A stretch of DNA of 64,000 bases from Cristatella mucedo (lineage: Eukaryota > Bryozoa > Phylactolaemata > Cristatellidae). The notes beneath the pieces are model-generated. The model was not told the origin of the DNA, made no database searches, and saw nothing but the letters and a program-made list of their open reading frames with translations. The stretch lies in contig WPIO01000091.1 of assembly GCA_009760855.2 (NCBI GenBank), positions 1,097,001-1,161,000 on the forward strand. Reading direction: 5' to 3'. Position numbers and translations under genes: made by a program. Position 1 is the first letter of the stretch, and each line of letters opens with the position of its first letter. Positions 11,681-64,000 of the stretch are shown piece after piece.

Positions 11681-14297
11681 CATAGTATGCGTTTTAGTGC
11701 TACTTAAAGTAATTACCAGGCTTACATGGCATTACGCTTATGTCCGAAATTCAGATTGTTCTTCTTTGGTCTAGGAGCTTTATATTCGTTTCCCTGTCGT
11801 TTACCGTGGCCTCCAAACAGATCACTCATGTTGGATTGACGTTTAGTCACAAAAATTCGTGCTAGTTCTCGATAGGTAACGCCGGCCTAACGCCGTAAGA
11901 AAGAATGCCCACGCCTAGTCCAAAGACGTAGTTAGTGGTATGAGGTTTATGGCAGGCCGTATTATTATGCAGTATTATTATTATTATTATTACGTACCTA
12001 TCGTCCGTAACCCGCCAAAAGGTAAAGGCTGGGAGCTCTAAATTCCGCAAGTAGCACCACCAGCAACGGTGAACTCGCGAAAGCGAAGAGAATCGACGCT
12101 AATCTATTGTAGCTGCTACGGACGATGGCTGTAAACGGAGTCCCTAAAAGGAGTCACATTTTAAGCCAAACTGTAAACTTGCCCCAGCAAATTTTCTCGG
12201 GTCTGCCGGAGCTTGAACTAGGAATAGCGCAGGGGCACATTTTTAGCTGCTTGGCTCAAATTTTTGTTGGAGTGCCGCCAGTGTCAGTGCCAGCAACGAC
12301 CGCTGCATTCCTGGTTTGCTGCCTGCTCCGCCAGGAGCCAATTTGCTATCTTCCACTGGAGACGCGTCACGCTAGGCGGACCGGCTGAAGGGCCGACGCG
12401 GAGAGCGGCTAAATTTTTCGGTGTGGCTATCCTATGCTAAGACCCAGGCAATTGTCGAGGCCAATTCGGACGCCAAACTTGGCCCTCAACTAGACCACGA
12501 TGTAGGACTCCTTAGGGTTGGCCACGGATTACTAGATGGACCGCCGGAGTCATGCGTGTCTCCGTCGGCTAACAGTTGTAGTGGGGCACATTCTGTGGGT
12601 AAGCAGACTCCGCAATATGCGGTCGCTCACATAAAATACCAAGCGGAAATTCCCCGCCTGAATGGGAATTAACAACAGCGTTACTTTACTGGTCGGGTCT
12701 GGTCAGGTGGGTTGATCGACCGGATGCAAACCGCGCCCATCTATGGCCGCGGCCGTGGATAGTGTTTATGTAGGGGTGCGGCTGCCAGTGTGTTTACGTG
12801 CAAACTCATTGAGAACGTCTGGATTATTAGGATCGTAAAGCACATTAATTCAGTCACTGGGTCATAGCGGGGCTCACTTTAGAGCCTCGCTGAGAGGTTG
12901 ACCAGGCTGCTGTTACATCTGTAATCACTCTCAAGAATGTGGGTTCATCCTCAAGAAGTACTTATCGCCAACGCCTTATGGTAAGAGCGCTAGAAATAAG
13001 CGTGTGCCGCTTCCAGCTGTGGCGAATGAAACTCGCCGGCGGGAGTCTGCGTTCCTGGTTTGTCTGGAGCTCACTCTCGTGGCTTTGTCGTGTTTGGCCA
13101 CCTGCTGTGCCCGTGTGAATTTTCCTTAAAAGTTGATTAACATCGGCATCGACCGAAGTAAAACCCGTCGGTTTTCCTAGATCAGATTCATCTAGCCGTA
13201 ATCTTAAATATAAGGAATTTTATGCATGTCTTGGTTTATGCACATTTAATTTTCGAGAGATCAGTCGAGTCTCTTTGCCTAGCATTGGCCTAGACCGGGC
13301 GTCGTAGCTTTTATTTTTTGCTCCGCTGGACAAAGTTCAGTCACGATTCATATTAAAGTTTGTCAGCTAAAATTGCAGCTTAAAAGTTTTTATGATTTAT
13401 TTTGTTGATGGTGCAAATATGTTAGCTTGGCTGCTCAGAGTGGAGTTTGGTAGATGCATGTAATTCTTGCCGGGAACAGAATCGTCATGCAGCTGCTGAT
13501 GCGATCGCATCAGATTTTGAACTTTCACAAAAATTGTTACAGTTAAACAAACGGCTGTCAGCTCCCGGAAGATTTGAGCTGTACCTCGCAAATCACTTGC
13601 ATTAGGTAGTGCAGCCTTTCCGTTGCAGTTGTCGTTGAGCACCAATTCTCACCTTCCTAACCAGGTCCGTAATATTACTGATCGCCAGTACTGAACGTTT
13701 AGCATCCTATCCATCTGTCTGTCTAGTGTCACTGCGTGAATCTCTTATAGAGATATCTGAAACAGTTTGCAAGGCTCTAATCCTTACTACTAGATATGAC
13801 AGCTCAGACATAACTGGCCGTGAGCTTTCGGTGGGTACTATAGGCACCGAGTGCACAGAGAAACTGCTGCATATGGCCCCTAGCTTCAGAGACTCAAGAA
13901 GACATGCATTATCTGAGAGAAGGGAATATGGGCATTGCGAGCTGTATTCTTCTTATGTATGATTCTTATAGAAAAAAATGATGCACGGTGTGTCAGCACT
14001 GTCTCATTGATAGTCGTAACACAAGGGTTAGCTGCTTTGCCATCAGGAAAGCTCCACCACTTTAGCCGGGTGATCCCGGTACGCGGTTGGTTTCCTCTCG
14101 GTCCAACTTCTCGTAGGAAGGTCATGCGGTCAGTTTGTCTTCCATTCTGCTTCCTAGTAGCCACTCCTGCAGCCACCTGTTCATGGAAAAGCCATCGCTG
14201 ATTGTAGTCGATAGTGTGTATGGCAGCTCCACATCCTCACGCTGATCTCAGCGATCGAGATTTCTATGCTCTTAATAAAAAGTAAACTTTTCTTGTG
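11681..14297. other. Gene-poor stretch
   Basis: Small frames only (up to 96 codons), including two + frames at 12125-12388 and 12421-12672 in a slightly GC-richer patch; none recognised. A short (ATT)n run lies near 11975. No splice-supported exon found. Confidence 0.5.
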
Positions 14298-14403
14298 CCA
14301 TGTGCTTGGAACTTCACGACCCAGGTTGTGGATTAGAGTCCTTCAGCAAGAAATTCCTCATTGCCCACTGAAAGCATGAGTGAATGCTTTTGAATCAGCT
14401 GGA
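14298..14403 (+). mobile_element. SINE-1 fragment
   Basis: Shortened copy with CACGACCCAGGTTGTGG, a degenerate B box, CATTGCCCACTGAAAGC and the family end GAATCAGCTGG; the head and part of the body are deleted. Confidence 0.65.
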
Positions 14404-15438
14404 ACATGGAACTTTTTGTACGAGCCCCAGCAAGCACAGAGAGCATCAGCTATACCCTATGGTCATGCTTTGTCGACGGCTTACCGGTCAGTTTAAACCT
14501 CTCTCGTGCTACCTGCTTTCATAGCCCAACGCCTTCAATAGTTGGCGCTTGTAGAATTCCACAAACAGGGACTCGTGTGGAATGCATTAATGATTTGCAG
14601 TTCAGGTCGTCGACCATTCCTTAAAAAAAAGCATTGATGAAGGCCGCCATTCATTGCACCCATGATTGGTCGTTTGTTTATGACTTCCTTTGGTTTTGGC
14701 CAAGAAGTAGAGTCATGCTGAGCTTTGCAGCTTCGTCGGCATTCATCAGTCATCATAATTATATTTTATCATCTCGTGGAACCTTCTCTCCAGGCTTGGC
14801 GACCTATGTACCAAAGGTGGAAGCAGGACCGAAGCCGGACCGATAGGAAACCCTGAACACCTGGTTGTAGAGACATTAGCATGACACGGGTGACACGAGC
14901 CGGTGACACAAGCAGGAAGCTTAGTCGGCATAGCTAGTGAGCTTTTGTACCCGGGTAGCAGGTCATGTCAAGTGATCGTTTGGGCACCGTGCAACAGGCA
15001 TCTTACCAGCTGTGCTGGTGGACTGAGAGGCTGAAGCTAAAGCACCAGCCGTGGACCTCTATCACTTCTGATGAACCACTGAGTGAGGCTTGTATCCTGC
15101 CAGCCATTCGTTTTCTATCGGAAGTGGTAGCCGATGCTAATGGACATGGTCTTTGTATTTTGCATTAGAGGTACCTCGAAGCTAACATTTGGGCACTTGC
15201 CAGTGGATGGGAGACAGGTCAACCGTTGCCCTAGCTACTGGGTAGATCGGCCCCAGGGCTGCTCGGCCACTCGGCTGAAATGGCTGCTCCTGATGTCAGT
15301 TCCATGGTTGACAAAAGCTTAGTAGCAGTGCCAGGTCCCAGCTGCATACCAGATTGCAGCTTGTTGACCGGTCACAGTTGTACTCATAACAAAATGGCCG
15401 AACAGTCCGTGTTCCCGAAATTGTGGGCTGATGTGAAG
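14404..15438. other. No recognisable gene or repeat
   Basis: Only short unsupported frames. Confidence 0.5.
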
Positions 15439-15439
15439 G

Positions 15440-15528
15440 GGGGGTTTGTGTGTTTTGTGTGTGTGCATGCATATGCATGCGTGTGTGTGTGTGTGTGTGC
15501 TCGTGTGTGTGTGTGTGTGTGTGCGTGC

Positions 15529-15559
<31 letters not shown>

Positions 15560-15560
15560 G
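15440..15560. repeat. (GT)n/(GC)n alternating purine-pyrimidine tract
   Basis: Long GT runs flanking a pure GCGC core at about 15526-15542; classic Z-DNA-forming composition. Confidence 0.95.
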
Positions 15561-15959
15561 ATTGCTGGGCAGCTTGACTGCAAGTGCCTTAAGCTGTGGA
15601 GGTAATTTTATTCTGATAACACATGATATTTTTAATAAGTTTGATGTATCTCGTACATGGCAAGCCACCGTAGTGTGCTAGATATTACACACAGGTTAGA
15701 ATAAAAAATGAATGGCAGAATTTATGGAGTGCACAGAAACCATGCCTGTGCTAACCGATGGGGGCTGCCTTGATGCAGGCCCCTCAACCCATCCCCTCTG
15801 TCGACCCAGAAGGCGGTTCAGTTCTACTGTGGCCGACATGCCCGGACAAGGCTGCTGTTCAGCCTGTCGATACTATTCTGAATATGTTTATGAAGCCGAA
15901 GGATCGGCAGGGGCATGGTTTTATTGTTGGTGGTAAAAAAAAGACTGCCAGGTAAGGGC
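15561..15959. other. No recognisable gene or repeat
   Basis: Two overlapping frames of 65-74 codons at 15712-15955, without family resemblance. Confidence 0.45.
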
Positions 15960-17040
15960 TGCTTGGAGGGTAGTGATTAAGGCCCATGGAATAGGCTATC
16001 ACTTTTATGCTGACGATACTCAGCTGCATTTGCCATTCAAACCGTCGGAATCTGCTGCAGTAACTGAGAAACTGAATGCTTGCCTTGCCGACATTCGATC
16101 CTAGATGTCGGAAAACTTGAAACTAAATGACAATTAAACCGAACTGCTGCTCATAGGACACCCTAAGTGTGTGGCTGGATTAAAAGGCTTTGCTCTTCTA
16201 ATAGGTGATGCTGTTGTGCGACCATCACCACGTGCTCGAAATTTAGATGTCGTTCTCGACAGCTTCTTCAATTTTAAAAGCTTCATTCAGAAGACTGCCT
16301 CTATAGCTAGCCATCACGTCTGATCCCTATTCAAGATTAGGAGCTGTTTTCCACAGTGGCTTACAAAGAATTTAACTTGCTTCTTAGTTCTGTCTCGCCC
16401 GATGATTGTAACTCCCTTGTGGCGCTACCGGAAAAAGCAACTAGGCCACTGCAGCTGGCTATGAATATGGCTGCAAGGCTGGTCTTCAAGTCCCAGAGTT
16501 TTGAGCACGTGTCTCTTTTGCTAAAAGAGCTAGGATGGCTGCCAGTTGATCAACGGATACAGAATAAAGTTCTTACGCTGACCCACATGGCCTTCCACTG
16601 CATAGCTCCTTCATACCTAGCTGAACTGCTGCACCAGTTTCAGCCTCCTCGTGACCTCAGATTCTGTATGGACAATAAATTAGCTGTTCTAGTCCTCCCC
16701 TTTAAGACAGTTGGCAACAGAAGCTTTTGCTCTGCAGGTCCTAGACTGCAGAACTCACTTCCACAATTCTTACGAAACGGCAACTACTCTCCTGCTGCCG
16801 ACTATGGCTCATCCTTTTCAGCGTTCCTGAGCTGCTAATTGTATGCTACTCACTACCTCAACTGCTCTCCTGACTCAGCTTTGCTTCTCACTTTCTTTTT
16901 GTTGCATGAAATGAAGTCTGTTGGCTACCGAATGTGTACCGAAAGCCGCTTTGGCCGTGCAAAGCTTTTCTGCATAACGATCGCATAGTCTTTGTGGCTT
17001 TGTGGAGTTACAGACAGAAATACATTACATTACATTACCT
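15960..17040 (+). mobile_element. LINE-B with RT YADD region and ACATT tail
   Basis: The copy begins just before the reverse transcriptase active site (GYHFYADDTQLH near 15995-16030). It continues through LLLIGHPK, RNLDVVLDSFFNF and a 160-codon frame (16356-16838) with MAARLVFKSQSFEHVS, ELGWLPVDQRIQNKVL, LAELLHQFQPPRDLRF and SAGPRLQNSLPQFL, the CR1/L2-type C-terminal region. The 3' UTR ends in ACATT repeats near 17038 rather than ATT. Stops in the RT part show it is dead. Confidence 0.92.
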
Positions 17041-17188
17041 AGCACACCGATCGTGATCAATGAGCTGGAGACTAATGATCGCCCTTGTCTGGTCCCTAGA
17101 GGAGGTTCCTACAATGGTCCCACTCAGGTTTCGACCAGTGGGCAGTCAATTAGGCTTTCTTACTGAAAGTTTTCACACGGCTTGCTCC

Positions 17189-17350
17189 TGAGGCACCGTT
17201 CATGAATATAGAACTAGATAGTGGCTCCCAGATGTAAGTATTGGCCATTTTGTTAAAGGCTGATGCTCCTCTGAGGCACCGTTCATGAATATAGAACTAG
17301 ATAGTGGCTCCCAGATGTAAGTATTGGCCATTTTGTTAAAGGCTGATGCA
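17189..17350. repeat. 83-bp near-perfect tandem duplication
   Basis: 17189-17271 is repeated at 17272-17350 (unit begins TGAGGCACCGTTCATGAATA) with essentially no differences, so it is recent. Confidence 0.95.
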
Positions 17351-18036
17351 AGTGGGAACACTCAGGCTCAACGATATGCTTTGTCTTCATGCCACCGGGT
17401 TCTCATTGTTTCGGTCCTCCTATGCTGAAGTGCTGCATTTTTTATACTTGATACATCGACAAAACTGATGGAAAGAGGGACCACATCCTTAGTTCAGAGG
17501 GCCCACCGTCCTGTGTTCCATCGGCCTGGAATCCTCTACCATGACCCATTCACAGCCGAGATAAGCCAAGCAGTGTTTTCCACCGATAAGGCATGCTGGA
17601 ACTAGCAGCCAAAGTGCAAGTTTGACTGCCGGATGTGGAACTTGGCCTCTTGGCTGTGCATCTCTGCCTGCCAGAAATGCAGCTCTGCCTGCCTTAAGTG
17701 CACCTTAAGTGCCCGATGGGAGTGCTACTAGGGAAGCTAGAGTAGGGGGCATGTTGCTTTGTGATTCACTGAACCGTTGGTGCAGTCGAATTGCTGTAGC
17801 AGCTAGCTTCTGCTGCGAGATAATGCAGAGCGTGATCGTAGTTGCCTACCATTGGCTATCTAGTCAGAGCTGCAACTGTCTAGATGCAATGCTGGTTTGA
17901 ATACTGATCGTGTCGCTAGCTGGTGACAACAATGTTTATAAGGTTTCTATAGTATTGTAATTTGGTTGACACGACACGTGGCCTTGCTTGATTCTATGAT
18001 TCGTTTCTTCGTATATAACGTTGCAAACCCTAGACT
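17351..18036. other. No recognisable gene
   Basis: Unsupported short frames only. Confidence 0.45.
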
Positions 18037-18110
18037 AATAATACAAAACTGTCATTTATATAGCACCCTGAGATAATTCTTCACTGTCTAGGCACTTAAC
18101 ATATGTATGA
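18037..18110 (-). mobile_element. Diverged LINE-A solo tail
   Basis: TAATAATACAAAACTGTCA followed by TAGCACCCTGAGATAATTC and CTGTCTAGGCACTTAAC, the reverse-complement order of tail and hairpin. Old copy. Confidence 0.6.
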
Positions 18111-18664
18111 GGGTGATATCTTGGTGAGCTTTCTTGTACTTACTAAAGAGCCTAGCGGTTTTTGGTATGCATACAGTTGCCCACAGCCTAGTTATAAGAG
18201 GCTGCTTTTTGTTCCAAGCTTAGACCACACTAGGGCTGTGCCGTGTGTGAGCATAGTCAACTAATTCGTTCGGTCGACGCACTAGTTAGGGCTGCATGTA
18301 GTAGCCCTCTCACCAGTAGAAGGTAGAACAGTCTTCCTATCGGTCAGCATCGACAAGATACAAGTAAGGAAGTAGCCGAGTCGGCCATTATGGCTTCCTC
18401 TTCTTGAATATCATCTGAGGTCAGGCCTGTCCAGTCGGCCAGGCTCGTGGACAGCCTGAAACAGCAACATAGGAATAAGCAAAAGAGTTGTGGGCTGGCT
18501 GGCTGGCTGGTGGGCGATCCTACCAGTTGACCACAGCCGATTGCTGCTGTGGGTGAGGGCTAGGGTCACGACTTTGGCCTGTTGCAGTGCTTCGACTGAC
18601 CAGGCCGGGGCCTGTCGTATGGGGCAGCAAGAAAATGGGAGGGGCTTCAGCATGTGCACTTCAT

Positions 18665-18757
18665 GGTCGGTCATGCTTCCTTTGCAGCAAATGCAAAGTG
18701 CCTAGAAAGAGATTTAAGTTCTCTGAGGGTGCTATACACATATATTATTATTATTAT
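18665..18757 (+). mobile_element. LINE-A solo tail
   Basis: TTTGCAGCAAATGCAAAG, hairpin GTGCCTAGAAAGAGATTT...TCTCTGAGGGTGC, then CTATACACATAT(ATT)n. No upstream LINE body. Confidence 0.85.
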
Positions 18758-19034
18758 GGTGTGCTGCAGCTAAAACGACTCGTTTGAGCTGTTGGAGTGA
18801 GTAAAATAGGCCAAAGAGACTTACTGCTAATGCTTGAAAGAGTTGAGCAAGCAGCTTGGTAATGAACAAGGATGCTGCTGCTGGTATCCTATGTCAGTCT
18901 GTGTCCTGGTTGGTTTCTACCTTGCGATCCGTAATTTGCCATCTGGCATTCTAGCTATTTCAGAAATGACTTTTTTTCTCTATCACAGATTATAATGACC
19001 AGGCTTTTTTCTGCTAGATCCTTTAGATGTTGAT

Positions 19035-19100
19035 CCCCTCTGTCTGTCTGTCTGTCTGTCTCTCCCTCTTTCTCTCTCTCTCTCTCCTCTCTCTCTTCAC
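19035..19100. repeat. (TCTG)n/(TC)n microsatellite
   Basis: Five TCTG units followed by TC-rich dinucleotide sequence, just upstream of the first recognised exon. Confidence 0.9.
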
Positions 19101-19336
19101 TCACACACTGTCTCTCACTGCCTCTTTCTTTTATTCTTACATTTTTGTCTCCACTTCTCTCTCGGTTTCTCAGCCACTCCTTCTCCCCTTGGCAGCTTTT
19201 ATTGGTCATCCTCTGTGTGCTCTCGCTCTTTATGTCACTTATTGTGCATTCAAATGAGCCTGTTTGGTAGAGCTCGCTGGATTACTTTGGCAGCAAGTTG
19301 CTGCCGGTGCTATTAAGGAGCCATTGCTTTTTGTAG

Positions 19337-62570
<43,234 letters not shown>

Positions 62571-62977
62571 GTAACTCAATTAACTTAGTCAAGCTGGGTC
62601 CAATGAGAAGGCACAGCCCGAGAATACCGACCTCAGCCTCTCATTTAATAGTTGCAAGTTTTTGCACCAAGTACTTCACCGAAGATAGATGCTTAATTGC
62701 CAAATACACTGCCCTCCAAAGGTTTCTACACACCTGGTCCATTACTGAAGTTAGTAACGTAAGTTCGTAAGTAACTGCATTCGCCGGCAACCGAGTCAGC
62801 AGTTCCCGTGTAAACAAATGGGGAGGCACGTGTGGCTATTCCACCACTCTTTTGAGAACCAATCTTGCCCTTCAGCCAGAAACGTGCCGGAAGGTGGTTG
62901 AGTCCCAATTCAATCTCTTTGGCTTAGACAAAAAGAGGAAATACAGCTGCCTTCAAATGGGTTAAATATACATGGAC

Positions 62978-63065
62978 AGTTATAATAATACAATTAATAA
63001 TACATTTGTTATAGTAGCCTCAGAGAACTCAATCGCTTTCTCGGCAGTTTACATTTGCCTGCAAA
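62978..63065 (-). mobile_element. LINE-A tail nested in the Tc1-like element
   Basis: ATAATACAATTAATAATAC, then CCTCAGAGAACTCAATCGC, TTTCTCGGCAGTTTACATTT: reverse-complement tail and hairpin lying between two transposase motif blocks. Confidence 0.8.
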
Positions 63066-63236
63066 AGACCATGAAATTCGGTGGTGGAAGTATAGTGGTA
63101 AAGGGCTGCTGTGCAACTTCCGGTGTTTGGCGTCTGCACAAGATTCAAGGAATCGTGAATCAAAATGTTTATCTCGACATTATGCATACTGTTGGCTTGC
63201 CATCTGCTCGCGCTCTTTATGGGCTCGATAAATACT

Positions 63237-63304
63237 GGCAGCATGACAGCGATCCGAAGCTCACTGATCTGGCAGCATGACAGCGATCCGAAGCCCACTG
63301 ATCT
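63237..63304. repeat. 34-bp tandem duplication in transposase
   Basis: 63237-63270 and 63271-63304 differ at one base and duplicate the HDSDPK segment. Confidence 0.95.
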
Positions 63305-63739
63305 GGCAGTTGAAAAGTTTTTTCACGAAGCCTGCCTACTGAGGCTTCGAGTAAACTTGGGTCCTGCAGTGGCCAAGCCAAAGCCCGGACTTGAACCCAA
63401 TAGAACAGTTGTGGGACGAAGTCTAATGAGCTTTAATAGAGTTCTCCAGTCTCCAGCACATGAAACCTAATGAATATATATGGATTGCCGGGTGTCAATT
63501 CCTCCAGAAACCTGCCGGAAACTTGTGGAGTCAATGGTGAGACGATCGGATGAAATTATAAAAAATCACGATGCCTCCACGGAAGGTAATTGATTGTATA
63601 AATTACATGTAATTATATATTTTCTTAGCTATTCTGCATAATAAAACTGCTATAGAATTAGATCCATTCTAAATCTTGTGTGGTTTGAGTAAAATAGTGT
63701 ACTGGTAGCAAGTGAGTAGAAACCTTTGTTCTGACCGAG

Positions 63740-64000
63740 CCCATTCAATTCATTAATCGTTACCATTCACTGCAGTTCAAGCATATGGTGGCTCCATATT
63801 GCACCCTGAAGTCATTACATGCAAGGTGACAACCCAGTTGGTCTGCATACAAATGCCCAGTCTACTAAACGCTTGTGAAGCAGTGCATCATGTTATACGA
63901 CGAGCCTGTCATGATTGCTGTTAGGGTTTCTAAAAAACAGTCATTTTTGAGAAACATCAATTCACTATTTGCAATTTAAAAAAACAGCTGTTAGCTGTTT
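63740..64000. other. No recognisable gene at window end
   Basis: Presumed intron of the TBC1D9-like gene; nothing recognised. Confidence 0.5.

Larger units (their letters stand above)
62707..63738 (+). mobile_element. Tc1-like DNA transposon, inactive
   Basis: Terminal inverted repeats CAAAGGTTTCTACACACCTG (62717-62736) and its diverged reverse complement (63709-63728); the left end CACTGCCCTCC follows a TA. Coding remnants in order: SQFNLFGLDKKRKYSC, KFGGGSIVVKGCCATSGVWR, LHKIQGIVNQNVYLDI, WQHDSDPKLTD, then SPDLNPIEQLWDEV in another frame and ETCRKLVESMVRRSDEIIKN. The D of DESKFNLFG is lost and frameshifts occur. It also contains a 34-bp duplication and a nested LINE-A tail. Confidence 0.92.

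Overview
This window is nuclear DNA of an invertebrate metazoan. It carries one large intron-rich gene with animal-type GT-AG introns in a background of LINE, tRNA-derived SINE and Tc1-type debris with long microsatellites. There is no bacterial architecture. The protein resembles vertebrate TBC1D8/TBC1D9 clearly but distantly, which fits an early-branching or fast-evolving animal lineage; I cannot name the species from sequence alone.

The only host gene I can support is a TBC1D8/TBC1D9-family RabGAP on the + strand. I reconstructed 23 coding exons from 19337 to 62570 by matching them to the family and to splice signals. Intron phases agree at all 22 junctions and give about 876 codons in family order: N-terminal TBC1D8/9 region, GRAM domain 1 (24551-25624), linker, GRAM domain 2 (30382-36777), TBC domain (42312-55521, with both catalytic finger motifs intact) and post-TBC region (57077-62570). 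The first exon, the core of the usual EF-hand and the C-terminal exons were not found; the gene probably runs past the right edge.

Positions 1-19336 hold no recognisable host gene. This stretch carries truncated LINE copies, SINEs, short tandem duplications and a 0.73 kb block of tetranucleotide and GA/CT satellites (7640-8370).

The introns contain the rest: two LINE families (LINE-A ending in a conserved hairpin plus (ATT)n; LINE-B ending in ACATT repeats), two clear tRNA-derived SINE families and a possible third, two Tc1-like transposase remnants, an unclassified repeat present twice (46640-47092 and 54562-54990), and a decayed coding element at 49510-50880 with a SINE inserted in it. Several insertions are nested and some keep target-site duplications, so their order can be read.

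The most interesting non-coding signal is the LINE-A 3' hairpin. It occurs as the end of long LINE copies, as about 90-bp solo tails, and in related form as the tail of a tRNA-headed SINE. This suggests one RT-recognition module shared by autonomous and non-autonomous elements.
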